Source: Polynucleobacter sp. AP-Kolm-20A-A1 (GTDB lineage: Bacteria > Pseudomonadota > Gammaproteobacteria > Burkholderiales > Burkholderiaceae). Taken from it: a stretch of DNA of 64,000 nucleotides. Shown here in pieces: positions 10,001-18,453 of the stretch. The stretch covers positions 992,001 to 1,056,000 of the forward strand of contig NZ_CP061315.1 in assembly GCF_018688315.1 (NCBI RefSeq). Direction: 5' to 3'. How positions within the stretch are numbered: the first letter of the stretch is position 1; every line of letters starts with the position of its first letter. The notes under the pieces are model-generated. The model worked only from the letters and a program-made list of their open reading frames with translations, did not search any database and was not told where the DNA came from. Made by a program: the position numbers and the translations under genes.

Positions 10001-10150
10001 CGTCAGCCGCTTGGTATTAGCGTAGCTGGCGGCCTGATCTTCTCTCAATTTGTTACCTTAATCATTACCCCTGTTATTTATCTGTATTTAGACAAATATG
10101 CAGGCAATGGCCCTATGGAAATACCGCCATCTGTCTTGGAAGGAACCTAA
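7052..10150 (+). CDS. RND multidrug efflux transporter, MdtB/MdtC-like
   Basis: Proton-driven inner-membrane exporter, 1032 residues, twelve predicted membrane segments with two large periplasmic loops. The N-terminus LCIRRPVMTVLLSIATVVAG and the loop SVSASLPGASPENMASAVA resemble MdtC of E. coli more than AcrB. The proton-relay aspartates are in VDDAIVVLEN (TM4) and the relay lysine in GIVKKNAILMIDF (TM10). It overlaps the adaptor at its start (ATGA) and dnaQ at its stop (TAATG), so the three genes are translationally linked. Substrates cannot be read from sequence. Confidence 0.9.
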   Translation: MTLSELCIRRPVMTVLLSIATVVAGAVAYVKIPVAALPSFNTPVISVSASLPGASPENMASAVALPLEKEFSTIDGITVISSTNSLGSTSITLEFNNDRDIDKAAVDVQAALLRAQKRLPIEMTVPPSYRKINPSDTPVLVVRMSSPSISLSDINQYAENLVSPNLSTISGVAQVLVYGAKRYAVRVRVHPDALANRNLTVDDIAIAINKANSNSPVGVLDGPRQAITIYANPQLVRPEEFANLIVSQKNGLPIYLKDVADVIESYEDVKTLASSNGERSIAVAILRQPGANTVEVVKAVKQLLPQLQKQMPESIRLQLLNDRSLSIIEAIHDVNLTLGLTVLLVVLVIFLFLKHVSATVIPSISLPISLIGAFFLLYFMGYSLDNISLLGITLAVGLVVDDAIVVLENIMRYIEQGMDPLKASLKGSKEVGFTIISISISLVAVFIPLFFMPGPIGLLFREFAVVVSLSILVSAVVSLTVVPMLCSRFLPKPGEHAKEYAINKKFDRFFDWMLKTYIHYLDLALRNRKKVLWGALSTFVITVVLFVMSPKGFFPEEDIGQILATTEASEDISFRAMLALQDQAAELVNTDPNVASSISVIGGGASSGYNTGRIFIILKPKSDRAKMAKIMEGLRTKFKEIPGLQVYMRPVQNLQLGGKSSKSRYQFTLQSVGFEGVNEWADKLMQKMRADPMFRDVTSDSQLKGLNVKINIDREKAASAGVSIADIRTALYSTFGEKQVSTIYTPVNTYYVILEGAVEDRQYETDLNKIFVRGRATDKLIPLSSLASFTRTVGPTAVNHQGQIPAVTLSFNLAPDVFLGDATKQIESFTKAIDLPPSIITSYGGDAAVFKGNQSGQLILILSALGVIYILLGVLYESYIHPLTILAGLPSAAIGAILALRIFGFELTIIASIGILLLIGIVKKNAILMIDFALDAQRNQGMTPEKAIREACILRFRPIMMTTFAALMGALPIAFGLGAGAELRQPLGISVAGGLIFSQFVTLIITPVIYLYLDKYAGNGPMEIPPSVLEGT

Positions 10151-10857
10151 TGCGTCAAGTTATTCTCGATACCGAAACAACAGGTTTAAATCCTGCCACA
10201 GGTGACCGCATCATTGAAATTGGTTGCGTGGAAATGGTCGGCCGTCGTTTAACAGACCGAACATTTCATTACTACATCAATCCCGAGCGCGATATTGACG
10301 CTGGCGCGTTTGCTGTTCACGGTCTATCTAGAGAGTTTTTATCGGATAAACCCGTTTTTGGGAATATTGTTGAACAATTAATTGAATTTGTGGATGGCGC
10401 AGAAATTGTTATCCACAACGCTGCCTTTGACTTGGGCTTCTTGGACAATGAATTTGCCTTACTCAAGCGCCCTCCATTCAGAAATCTTGCAAGCAAAGTC
10501 ACCGATACCTTGCTCGATGCGCGCCAGATGTTTCCAGGCAAACGTAACTCACTCGATGCTTTGTGTGAACGCTTTTCCATTAGCAATAAACATCGTACAT
10601 TGCACGGCGCGCTATTGGATGCTCAGCTACTAGCAGAAGTCTATGTAGCAATGACTAGGGGTCAGGAAGATCTCTCGATTGATTTAATTGACTATACGGT
10701 TGGCGCAGACTCTACCGGCCATAGCAAAGCTTTGCCAGTGAACCTTAAAGTTTTGGCTGCCAGCACCGAGGATCTAGAGGCGCATGAAAAAATTCTGGCT
10801 GAGATTACCAAGTCGGCAAAAAAAGATGCCGTTTGGCAATCTGCTATCAGCGCTTAG
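10150..10857 (+). CDS. dnaQ: DNA polymerase III epsilon subunit (3'-5' proofreading exonuclease)
   Basis: Proofreading subunit of the replicative polymerase core. The DEDDh exonuclease residues are all present: D7 and E9 in DTETTG, D94 in HNAAFDLGFLD, H152 in LHGALLD and D157. The 235-residue length and the C-terminal tail after residue 180, needed to bind the alpha subunit, fit the family. The ATG overlaps the RND pump stop (TAATG), so translation of this essential gene is coupled to an efflux pump. The 3' end overlaps the convergent glycosyltransferase gene by four bases. Confidence 0.93.
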   Translation: MRQVILDTETTGLNPATGDRIIEIGCVEMVGRRLTDRTFHYYINPERDIDAGAFAVHGLSREFLSDKPVFGNIVEQLIEFVDGAEIVIHNAAFDLGFLDNEFALLKRPPFRNLASKVTDTLLDARQMFPGKRNSLDALCERFSISNKHRTLHGALLDAQLLAEVYVAMTRGQEDLSIDLIDYTVGADSTGHSKALPVNLKVLAASTEDLEAHEKILAEITKSAKKDAVWQSAISA

Positions 10858-12917
10858 TGCGATTTAGTAACGGCCGACAAATATAGGTCTTCTAGATCTT
10901 TTACATACTGTTTTGTATCAAACAGCGCTGTAGTGAGTCGATTGCTCTCTTGTTTTGCCTTCACCTGGCTAATCTTATCTGGATGTGAAGCTAAATCGAA
11001 TGCCTTGTTGTAATACTCTTCTTTTGAGTTGACGATCATCTCATTCATGCCAAGCGCAGTAAGCATGCTTGATGCCACCCTACTTGCAAAGGTATTCCCA
11101 AGAATACTGAGCACCGGCACCCCAGCCCATAGAGCATCAGCAGCTGTTGTATGGGCATTAAAGTGTGAGGTATCCAAAAATAGGTCAGCCAATCGCAGTC
11201 TACTGAGGTGATCCTTTCTTGCTGGAACACGTATCGCAAAAATGATTCGAGATGGATCAACCCCTCTTGCAGTTACCTCTTTTTGTAAATTCTCAATAGC
11301 CTTTTCCGATGGTCTCGAAAGCCATAAAACACTATCGGGCACATCTTTTAGGAGCTTCATCCAGATATCGAAAATATCGGGAGTAATTTTGTAGGCATTA
11401 TTAAAGCAAGCAAAGATGAAGCCTGACTCAGGCAATCCTTGGGATGCTCGGGTTGGCATATCCCCAAATTCTTCTCTGGATATCAATGTGTCTGCCGGGA
11501 AAAATGAATTCGGCAAGTAGGCGATCTTTTCACTGTAATAGGACTGATGCTCCGGCGGAATTGCAATCTTATCAGCTATGAGGTATTGATAAAAATCTGA
11601 CCCGGAAGTACCGGCATATCCCAAATAATTCATCTGGATAGGGGCAATTTTTCTTGAGAATAGCTTTGTCCTTGCTGCTGCAGTATGCCCATTAAGATCA
11701 ATTGCGATATCTAGATCCTGGGATATCGATAATTCATAAGCCTCAAAATCATTTAATCCAAAAAGATCAATCGATTTATCAAACAACTCAGTTAATCGAT
11801 GCTCTACGGGGTCTCCGACTCTTTTATTTAAAAAGAATCCATAGATCTCAAAGCGCGAGCGATCATGTAACTTAAGAATATTTTCCATCAGCATCCCTAC
11901 GGGGTGCGTTTTAAAGTCAGATGAGAAATAGCCAATTCGGATTTTTTGATCGCCACTACGAGCGCGGAGTTTAGGGAAACTATTATTAAATGCTGGTATT
12001 CGGATCTTGGTAAAAATTTCGGCGGCTTGTTTTTGTAACTCAAGAGTTGCACTGGTTTGCAGCATGATGAAAGGCGGAGACGCTGGCTCCATTTTTGAAG
12101 CGCTATCCAATAGCTTAGGCACTAAAAGATCTCTATTAGCCCAATCGCAAAGATTGCCATAACCATCAACAAGTTGACCAATTAAGAATGGATGACCAGG
12201 AACAAGGCTATAGGCCTTTTGATAACTCACTAAGGCCTCATCATTACGCTTTAATTCAAGTAATGCATTGGCGTGATTTGACCATGCCTCGCCATAATTT
12301 GGATCCAGTGACAAAGCTTTTTCATGCGCCAAACGCGCATCTTCATACCTACCTAAATCAAAGAATGCATTTCCATAATTTGTCCAGGTTTCTGGGTAAT
12401 TAGGATTGAGTTTTAAGGCAGTTTCGTAACTCTCAATGGCCTTTCCTGTAAAGCCCAAATCTGACAATAAATTACCGCGATTAGACCAGACCAAAAAATA
12501 ATCTGGACTTAATTCAATGACTTTGTCATAACAAAGTGTTGCTTGATCATATTGACGGAGCTTTGCATGGGCAGTACCCTTATCCATAAGGATTTGGGCA
12601 TTATTGGGAACAATTCGATTTAATTTCTCGAATGTACCAATTGCATCCTGAAATAATCCAGCCCCATATTGAGCTCGCGCCAAGTTTGAAAGGAGCTCTG
12701 GGTTTTTTGAATCCTGTAAAGCAGCTTTAGAGAGTGGATCAATAGCCTCTAAAACTCGCCCTTGCATTGCTAGCACCAAACCAAGGACTTGAAGTGCAAT
12801 CAAATCCTTCGGATTTATACGAAGAATGGATTGCGCAATACGTTCAGCTGCATCATGGCGCTGACTCTGAAACTCCGACAACATTTGTTGGAGTAAAGGG
12901 GCGTAAGGTTGCGCCAT
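10854..12917 (-). CDS. TPR protein with O-GlcNAc-transferase-like domain (GT41)
   Basis: A likely cytoplasmic protein glycosyltransferase related to eukaryotic OGT and SPINDLY. The first 250 or so of 687 residues are tetratricopeptide repeats (for example NYPETWTNYGNAFFDLGRY). The catalytic half begins near residue 320 with IRIGYFSSDFKTHPVG, and contains DLNGHT, YLGYAGTSGSDFYQY, CFNNAYKITP (lysine equivalent to the UDP-contacting lysine of human OGT) and FNAHTTAADALWAGVPVL with TFASRVASSML. The target protein and sugar are unknown; flagellar or pilus genes are absent nearby. The stop overlaps dnaQ's by four bases. The start ATG, ten bases after the dehydrogenase stop, has no clear Shine-Dalgarno sequence. 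Confidence 0.85.
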   Translation of the reverse strand: MAQPYAPLLQQMLSEFQSQRHDAAERIAQSILRINPKDLIALQVLGLVLAMQGRVLEAIDPLSKAALQDSKNPELLSNLARAQYGAGLFQDAIGTFEKLNRIVPNNAQILMDKGTAHAKLRQYDQATLCYDKVIELSPDYFLVWSNRGNLLSDLGFTGKAIESYETALKLNPNYPETWTNYGNAFFDLGRYEDARLAHEKALSLDPNYGEAWSNHANALLELKRNDEALVSYQKAYSLVPGHPFLIGQLVDGYGNLCDWANRDLLVPKLLDSASKMEPASPPFIMLQTSATLELQKQAAEIFTKIRIPAFNNSFPKLRARSGDQKIRIGYFSSDFKTHPVGMLMENILKLHDRSRFEIYGFFLNKRVGDPVEHRLTELFDKSIDLFGLNDFEAYELSISQDLDIAIDLNGHTAAARTKLFSRKIAPIQMNYLGYAGTSGSDFYQYLIADKIAIPPEHQSYYSEKIAYLPNSFFPADTLISREEFGDMPTRASQGLPESGFIFACFNNAYKITPDIFDIWMKLLKDVPDSVLWLSRPSEKAIENLQKEVTARGVDPSRIIFAIRVPARKDHLSRLRLADLFLDTSHFNAHTTAADALWAGVPVLSILGNTFASRVASSMLTALGMNEMIVNSKEEYYNKAFDLASHPDKISQVKAKQESNRLTTALFDTKQYVKDLEDLYLSAVTKSH

Positions 12918-12927
12918 GATTAATACA

Positions 12928-14019
12928 TCAAACGGCTGCGGCGATTGCCTTGCCTAAGTCATCTGTTTTAGCTGTTCCACCTAAGTCAGGAGTTAATGGG
13001 GAGTGTCCCGGGCCAGAGGCCAATACTTTTTCAATGGCCGAGAATATAGCGGCGCCCGCTTCGGGATAACCAAGGTGATCGAGCATCATCGCCCCACTCC
13101 AAATCTGGCCGATTGGATTGGCAATCATCTTGCCGTAAATATCGGGGGCAGATCCATGAACTGGCTCAAACAGCGATGGGAACTTACCTTCAGGATTAAT
13201 ACTTCCAGATGGTGCAACGGCGATCGTTCCTGTGCAAGCTGGACCTAAGTCAGAAAGAATATCGCCAAACAAGTTGCTTGCAACAACCACATCAAAGCGA
13301 TCAGGGTTCATGACAAAATGGGCGGCCAAAATATCGATATGGTATTTGTCCGTTCTTACGTCGGAAAACTTTTTGGACATCGCCTCTACGCGCTCATCCC
13401 AATATGGCATCGTGATAGCAATACCATTTGATTTGGTTGCAGAAGTGAGGTGTTTCTTAGGGCGGCTCTGGGCCAAATCAAAAGCGTATTGCAAAATTCT
13501 ATCTACGCCTTGACGCGTAAAGATGGATTCCTGAATCACAAACTCACGGTCAGTGTCTGGGAACATTTTTCCGCCAACGCTAGAGTATTCACCTTCTGTA
13601 TTCTCACGAACTACAAAGAAATCGATATCGCCTGGTTTGCGATTTGCCAATGGGCAAGGAACGCCTGGAAGCAAACGTACCGGACGCAAGTTCACATACT
13701 GATCAAATCCGCGACGGAATTGAATTAAGCTTCCCCACAACGATACGTGGTCAGGAAGAATGTTTGGCATACCAACAGCGCCGAAGAAGATGGCGTCATA
13801 CTTCATCAAGGTGTCGAACCAGTCATCCGGCATCATCTTGCCGTGCTTTAGATAGTAGTCGCAGCTCGCAAAATCAAAGTGATCGAACTGCATGCCAATA
13901 TTAAATTTACGATTAGCAGCCTCTAGTGCGCGCAGACCTTCAGGCATCACTTCTTTACCAATACCATCTCCCGGTATCACAGCGATCTTTGGATTTTTAA
14001 ATATTTTTTTGGCGTTCAT
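12928..14019 (-). CDS. dmlA: D-malate / tartrate dehydrogenase (decarboxylating)
   Basis: NAD-dependent beta-decarboxylating dehydrogenase of the isocitrate/isopropylmalate family, oxidising D-malate to pyruvate or acting on tartrate. The 363-residue protein matches E. coli DmlA almost throughout: AVIPGDGIGKEVMPEG at the start, SLWGSLIQFRRGFDQYVNLRP, VVRENTEGEYSSVGG, the substrate/metal aspartates in NLFGDILSDLGPACTG, and EPVHGSAPDIYGKMIANP. LeuB is less likely because the loop SCDYYLKHGKMMPDDW is DmlA-like and no leuCD are adjacent. A glycosyltransferase gene follows ten bases downstream. Confidence 0.88.
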   Translation of the reverse strand: MNAKKIFKNPKIAVIPGDGIGKEVMPEGLRALEAANRKFNIGMQFDHFDFASCDYYLKHGKMMPDDWFDTLMKYDAIFFGAVGMPNILPDHVSLWGSLIQFRRGFDQYVNLRPVRLLPGVPCPLANRKPGDIDFFVVRENTEGEYSSVGGKMFPDTDREFVIQESIFTRQGVDRILQYAFDLAQSRPKKHLTSATKSNGIAITMPYWDERVEAMSKKFSDVRTDKYHIDILAAHFVMNPDRFDVVVASNLFGDILSDLGPACTGTIAVAPSGSINPEGKFPSLFEPVHGSAPDIYGKMIANPIGQIWSGAMMLDHLGYPEAGAAIFSAIEKVLASGPGHSPLTPDLGGTAKTDDLGKAIAAAV

Positions 14020-14080
14020 AAAGGTATTGTCTCGAATGAATGGTTATTGTTTTGAAAATGCTATTTTACTAATATTAAAA

Positions 14081-14743
14081 CTAGCTAATTGCCCTGCGGA
14101 TCTCGTCAGGCGCTGATTTTCCGCCCTTACCTACAGATTCGCTGTCATAGTCTGTTGTGTTTTCAATCGTCTCAGGCACAGCCTCTAGCATGCGAATATT
14201 GTCCTTGGGACAAATTGGCGCGCCATAACTAGCCCACTTTTTAAGTAAAGTGACCTCATAGCCACATTGGCCGCATTTAGCCTTACTTCGACTGGCATTG
14301 CTAGGTCTAGGTGGCGGAAAAACGATAGCTTGATGTGGATACGGTCCCAGCTCCTGGCTAATCATCATGAGCTTTACCGTAAGCTCCTCCGTCGCATGAG
14401 CCATTCTTGCAGGACCTTCAAGACCAACCGTCTGCGCAATGCCTTTGAAATCCTCGCCGTGACCGCTAAAACAATCATCGACCGCATGACATAACTCGTG
14501 AACCAAGGTATCGAGCAGTTGTACAGGCTCATCTAATTTTGGGGAGATAAAGATCTCATTGACACCACCACCAGAGCGCTCCCTAGGCCAGCATTGCCCT
14601 AAGGTTGTTCTGGGGCTACTAGAGGCCGGAAAACCGCATGAAACTCTCACTGGAGGGATCGCATAACCCGCCTTTGAAAATACTGGCTCTAGGTGTCTGA
14701 CAGCGTCTTCTAGCCAGGCTTCACGTACTGTGTGTTGCTTCAT
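14081..14743 (-). CDS. SprT-like zinc metalloprotein
   Basis: A 220-residue SprT-domain protein. The zinc motif HELCHAVDDCFSGHGEDF gives two histidines and the catalytic glutamate, with the third histidine in GHG as in SprT/Spartan. A C-terminal zinc ribbon follows (CGQCGYEV and APICPKD), then a charged tail. Spartan-family members act on DNA-protein crosslinks; the role of bacterial SprT-like proteins is largely unknown. The start is the ATG at 14741-14743, preceded by AAAGAGATG; the frame is open 21 codons further but lacks support. It is divergent from the amidase gene, leaving about 80 bases. Confidence 0.75.
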   Translation of the reverse strand: MKQHTVREAWLEDAVRHLEPVFSKAGYAIPPVRVSCGFPASSSPRTTLGQCWPRERSGGGVNEIFISPKLDEPVQLLDTLVHELCHAVDDCFSGHGEDFKGIAQTVGLEGPARMAHATEELTVKLMMISQELGPYPHQAIVFPPPRPSNASRSKAKCGQCGYEVTLLKKWASYGAPICPKDNIRMLEAVPETIENTTDYDSESVGKGGKSAPDEIRRAIS

Positions 14744-14821
14744 ATTGCATCTCTTTAAATACAGGTCTAAGACATAAAACGGTAAATTGCGATCATACGC
14801 CACCATCAGTAGAATGAGCTG

Positions 14822-16132
14822 ATGAAAGACCTAGAGAGCCTGAGCGCTACCCAAGCCATTCACGCCTTAGCCAGGAGGGAAATTAAGGCCTCAGACCTTC
14901 TTTTATCCTGTTTAGACCGCATAGGCCAAAAAGAGAGTCTGGTGAAGGCCTGGGCAAGCCTGGGTAAGGAAAACGCCCTATCCCGCGCTAAAACGCTAGA
15001 TAAGGGCACTGTAAAGGGCCTATTGCATGGCCTACCTATTGGGGTCAAAGATCTTTATGACACCTATGACCTCCCAACGGCATATGGATCGCCCATATAC
15101 GCAAATCACTACCCTGCTACGGATGCTGTATCCATTGCATTGATGCGGCAAGCGGGCGGAATTATTCTTGGAAAAACCAAGACCACTGAATTTGCATCCT
15201 TTAAGCCCAGCCAGACAACCAACCCCCACAATCCTTCACATACGCCCGGCGGATCATCTAGCGGCTCTGCAGCTGCAGTGGCAGATTTTATGATTCCTTT
15301 GGCTACAGGTAGCCAAACCGCTGGTTCAATTATTCGCCCCGCTTCATTTTGTGGTGTCGTTGGTTTTAAACCTAGCCTCGGAAAAATTAGCATCGCAGGT
15401 GTCAAAAGCCTGTCGATCTCTTTAGACACCATGGGATGTTTTGGCAGAACTGTTGAAGATGTTGCGCTAGGTGTAGCGGTCATGAGTGGTGATCATGCTA
15501 TGGCAAAGGTTCAAGAACTACACAATAAACCGCGCATTGCCATATGCAAAACTTCATTATGGTCACTAGCAGGAAAAGAGACCGCCACTGCCTTAGCGGT
15601 TGCTCGACATGCAGCTGAATCATTATGCAAGGGTTCCGTCTTTGACTTAGTTCTGCCCAAATCTTGCAATACCATTGATCAAGTTCAAACCCGCATCATG
15701 ATCTCTGAAATGTCTCGCAGCCTAGCATTTGAAAAAAATCACTATGCTAAAAAATTAAGTGTGCAACTAATGAAGCAACTCGATGATGGCGCCGAAGTTT
15801 CATATGCACAATATGCGGCTGACCTTACATCTGCCATCGACGCAAAGGCATCTATTCAGAAATTATTCAATGACGAAGTCGATATCCTAATGGCGCCAAG
15901 TGCGCTTGGTGAGGCACCTCTAATTAAAGAAGGCACCGGAGACCCCATTTTTTGTAGAGGATGGACCTTATTGGGATTGCCTTGCATCAACATCAATGTC
16001 ACAAGCGGACCAAATGGTTTGCCTGTTGGAGTGCAACTGATAGCTGGCCCTGGAAAAGATCATTTATTGCTCAGCACCGCAAGAGCGTTTGCAAGGGCAT
16101 TGCCTGACCCCGTTTTGCGAGATCAGGCGTAA
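14822..16132 (+). CDS. Amidase (amidase-signature family)
   Basis: Hydrolyses an amide bond in an unknown substrate. The Ser-cisSer-Lys triad is visible: K76 in PIGVKDLYDT, the cis-serine near S145 in PGGSSSGSAAAVA, and the nucleophile S169 in TGSQTAGSIIRPASF. At 436 residues it is shorter than GatA, and no gatB or gatC is adjacent, so tRNA amidotransferase function is unlikely. It converges on a Bug-type receptor gene with about 20 bases between. Solute uptake followed by amide hydrolysis is possible but unproven. Confidence 0.82.
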   Translation: MKDLESLSATQAIHALARREIKASDLLLSCLDRIGQKESLVKAWASLGKENALSRAKTLDKGTVKGLLHGLPIGVKDLYDTYDLPTAYGSPIYANHYPATDAVSIALMRQAGGIILGKTKTTEFASFKPSQTTNPHNPSHTPGGSSSGSAAAVADFMIPLATGSQTAGSIIRPASFCGVVGFKPSLGKISIAGVKSLSISLDTMGCFGRTVEDVALGVAVMSGDHAMAKVQELHNKPRIAICKTSLWSLAGKETATALAVARHAAESLCKGSVFDLVLPKSCNTIDQVQTRIMISEMSRSLAFEKNHYAKKLSVQLMKQLDDGAEVSYAQYAADLTSAIDAKASIQKLFNDEVDILMAPSALGEAPLIKEGTGDPIFCRGWTLLGLPCININVTSGPNGLPVGVQLIAGPGKDHLLLSTARAFARALPDPVLRDQA

Positions 16133-16153
16133 CACTTTGTCTCGAAAAAGAGA

Positions 16154-17131
16154 TTAGTCCAAAGTAATATTTGCGGATTTAATTGCCTTGTTCCAATAAG
16201 GCAATTCTTTCTTCACAAGAGCATCGGTAGCGGCTGGAGTCAGGTAGCGCAACTCTACGCCAGCGGCATCAGCGCGCTCTTTAATTTCTGGCAAGGACAA
16301 ACTTTTCTTTACAGAAGCGGTTAATTTATTCACGATTGGAGCCGGCGTACCCGCAGGCGCGAATAATGCCACCCAAGACTCTAGTTGAAATGAAGGTAAG
16401 CCGGCTTCTGCTGTTGTGGGCACATTAGGCATCCCAGGATGACGGTTTTTACCTGTCACTGCAAGACCTTTGAGCTTGCCGCTTTGAACGTGCTGCATCA
16501 ATGAAGGTGGCGTACTGATAAATACCTGGACCTGTCCAGCAAGCACGTCTTGAATCGCGGGGCCAGAGCCTTTATAAGGAACGTGCACCATATCAACACC
16601 AGTAGTTTGCTTAAACATCTCGGTACCAATATGCGATACAGAACCGTTACCCTGTGAGGCGTAATTTAATTTCCCTGGGTTTGCCTTTGCATAAGCTATG
16701 AATTCTTTTAAATTATTCACTGGCACAGATGGATGAACAGCGATGACATTAGTAGAGACAGTTAATAACGCAATTGGTGAAAAATCTTTAATCGGATCCC
16801 AAGGAAGTTTATCCATTAAGGCTGGGTTTCCTACGTGATAACCAGAATAGGAAATTAATAACGTATAGCCATCAGGCTTAGCATTAGCAACATACTGATA
16901 CGCAATATTGCCACTTGCACCCGGCTTGTTATCAACCACTACCGTCTGACCGATAACTCTAGATAATGGCTCGCTTAATAGTCGCGCTGAGGTATCAACC
17001 AAACCACCTGGTGGATTAGGAACTACCAAAGTAATGGGCTTATCTGGATAGGTTTGTGCGCTTAGGATTTGAGTGCACGCAGCAAAGACAAAGCCAACTA
17101 CCAGCTTATGCGAAAGGTGAAGTTTTTTCAT
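16154..17131 (-). CDS. Bug-family (TctC-like) periplasmic solute-binding protein
   Basis: Tripartite tricarboxylate transporter receptor of 325 residues. It has a Sec signal peptide (LVVGFVFAACTQILSAQT), then YPDKPITLVVPNPPGGLVDTSAR with the ligand-binding loop, and later NYASQGNGSVSHIGTEMF and VDMVHVPYKGSGPAIQD, all typical of the family. A good Shine-Dalgarno sequence, AGGAG, precedes the ATG. No TctA or TctB membrane subunits are in the window. Bug proteins are greatly amplified in Burkholderiales; ligands here cannot be read from sequence. Confidence 0.88.
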   Translation of the reverse strand: MKKLHLSHKLVVGFVFAACTQILSAQTYPDKPITLVVPNPPGGLVDTSARLLSEPLSRVIGQTVVVDNKPGASGNIAYQYVANAKPDGYTLLISYSGYHVGNPALMDKLPWDPIKDFSPIALLTVSTNVIAVHPSVPVNNLKEFIAYAKANPGKLNYASQGNGSVSHIGTEMFKQTTGVDMVHVPYKGSGPAIQDVLAGQVQVFISTPPSLMQHVQSGKLKGLAVTGKNRHPGMPNVPTTAEAGLPSFQLESWVALFAPAGTPAPIVNKLTASVKKSLSLPEIKERADAAGVELRYLTPAATDALVKKELPYWNKAIKSANITLD

Positions 17132-17166
17132 TCCAGGCTCCTGTATATTTTTTAGTTATTTGTAAT

Positions 17167-18288
17167 TTATCTTTGCCCAACTTTAACGCTTCCAAATACA
17201 GCTTGCGCTTCTCTGGGTAGACAGCGCCAATAACGCTCATTACCAACGACAGTACCATCTAAAGCTGCGGCAGCTTCCCAGGCCCAACGTGGCTTATAAA
17301 GAAATGCTCTTGCCAATGCAATGAGATCCGCATCGCCCTGCTGCAAAATTTCTTCTGCCTGATGTGGGTCCGTAATTAATCCAACCGTCATAGTTGGCAA
17401 ACCTGATTGGTCTTTCACAATCTTTGCAAAGGGAACCTGATAGTTTGGCCCAATAGCTATTTTTTGCTTAGGCGAAATACCGCCTGAAGAAATGTGCACA
17501 AAATCGCATCCGAGTGGTTTTAACTGTTTTGCAAATTGCGCAGTTTCCTCTGGGGTCCAACCACCCTCAATCCAATCGCTTGCTGAAATTCGAATGCCTA
17601 AGACGCCTTGATAGGCTTTGCGTACCGCTGCAAAGAGCTCAAGCGGAAAGCGAATGCGGTTTTCGAAGGGGCCGCCATATTCATCAGTTCTTTGATTGGC
17701 TATTGGTGATAGAAATTGATGCAATAAGTAGCCATGAGCACCATGAAGCTCTATACCATCAATACCAATTCGTTCAGTACGAATAGCTGCCATAACAAAT
17801 GCATCGATGATTTCCTGTAGTTGATCTTTAGTGAGCTCGTGTGGCAAGCGTTCACCGTCAAGCTGAGGAATGGCTGAAGGCGCTAAAGTTTCCCAACCGC
17901 CTTGTTCAGCCGGCAACAACTGTCCACCATCCCAAGGGGTAGCACTTGAAGCCTTACGCCCTGCATGTGCCAATTGGATAAACACAGGTGTTGTAGGCGC
18001 CAATTTACGAGCGCGGGTTAACTTATCCTTTAAGGCGGCCTCAGTGCGGTCATCCCATAAGCCTAAACAGGCGGGTGTAATACGAGCCTCAGGGGTAACG
18101 CCTGTAGCCTCAATAATGAATAAAGCGGCCCCACCATTCAATAAATTACCCCAATGCATTAAATGCCAGTCAGTCGCCTCGCCATTATTTGCCGAATATT
18201 GGCACATTGGGGCAATCACAATACGGTTTGCCAGCTCCAAGGGGCCACGCGGAGAATTGAGGGTATAGCTTGAAAAGAGGAGGCTCAT
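17167..18288 (-). CDS. NADH:flavin oxidoreductase, old yellow enzyme family (YqjM/XenA class)
   Basis: FMN-dependent ene-reductase of 373 residues. Family hallmarks are NRIVIAPMCQYSA at the start, the active-site histidine pair in GIELHGAHGYLLHQFLSP, IQLAHAGRKAS and the anti-parallel loop FENRIRFPLEL. Natural substrates are usually unknown; reduction of activated alkenes is the known chemistry. I start it at the ATG at 18286-18288, preceded by TTTTAAGG; the frame stays open 49 codons upstream but those residues are hydrophobic noise. It is divergent from mmsA and lies downstream of nothing on its strand, with the Bug gene 35 bases after it. Confidence 0.87.
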   Translation of the reverse strand: MSLLFSSYTLNSPRGPLELANRIVIAPMCQYSANNGEATDWHLMHWGNLLNGGAALFIIEATGVTPEARITPACLGLWDDRTEAALKDKLTRARKLAPTTPVFIQLAHAGRKASSATPWDGGQLLPAEQGGWETLAPSAIPQLDGERLPHELTKDQLQEIIDAFVMAAIRTERIGIDGIELHGAHGYLLHQFLSPIANQRTDEYGGPFENRIRFPLELFAAVRKAYQGVLGIRISASDWIEGGWTPEETAQFAKQLKPLGCDFVHISSGGISPKQKIAIGPNYQVPFAKIVKDQSGLPTMTVGLITDPHQAEEILQQGDADLIALARAFLYKPRWAWEAAAALDGTVVGNERYWRCLPREAQAVFGSVKVGQR

Positions 18289-18453
18289 GAAATGCCTTAA
18301 AAGTCCAAAAAAGGGGTCAAAAATACGAAAATTACCGTTAAGCGATAGAATACTTAAAAAGCAGAATAAACGAGACAGCGAAGTCGTGCAGACCACCAGG
18401 TTAAGCGGCTTTTTTTGATAAATATCGATACACACTACTCAATATAAGAGACT

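Noticed and set aside
16133..16153. Small TCTC/GAGA hairpin between the amidase and Bug genes
   Set aside because: Four pairs only and no T-run; too weak to call a terminator.
18289..18435. 49-codon extension of the ene-reductase gene
   Set aside because: Hydrophobic residues unlike the family; a good ribosome site supports 18288.
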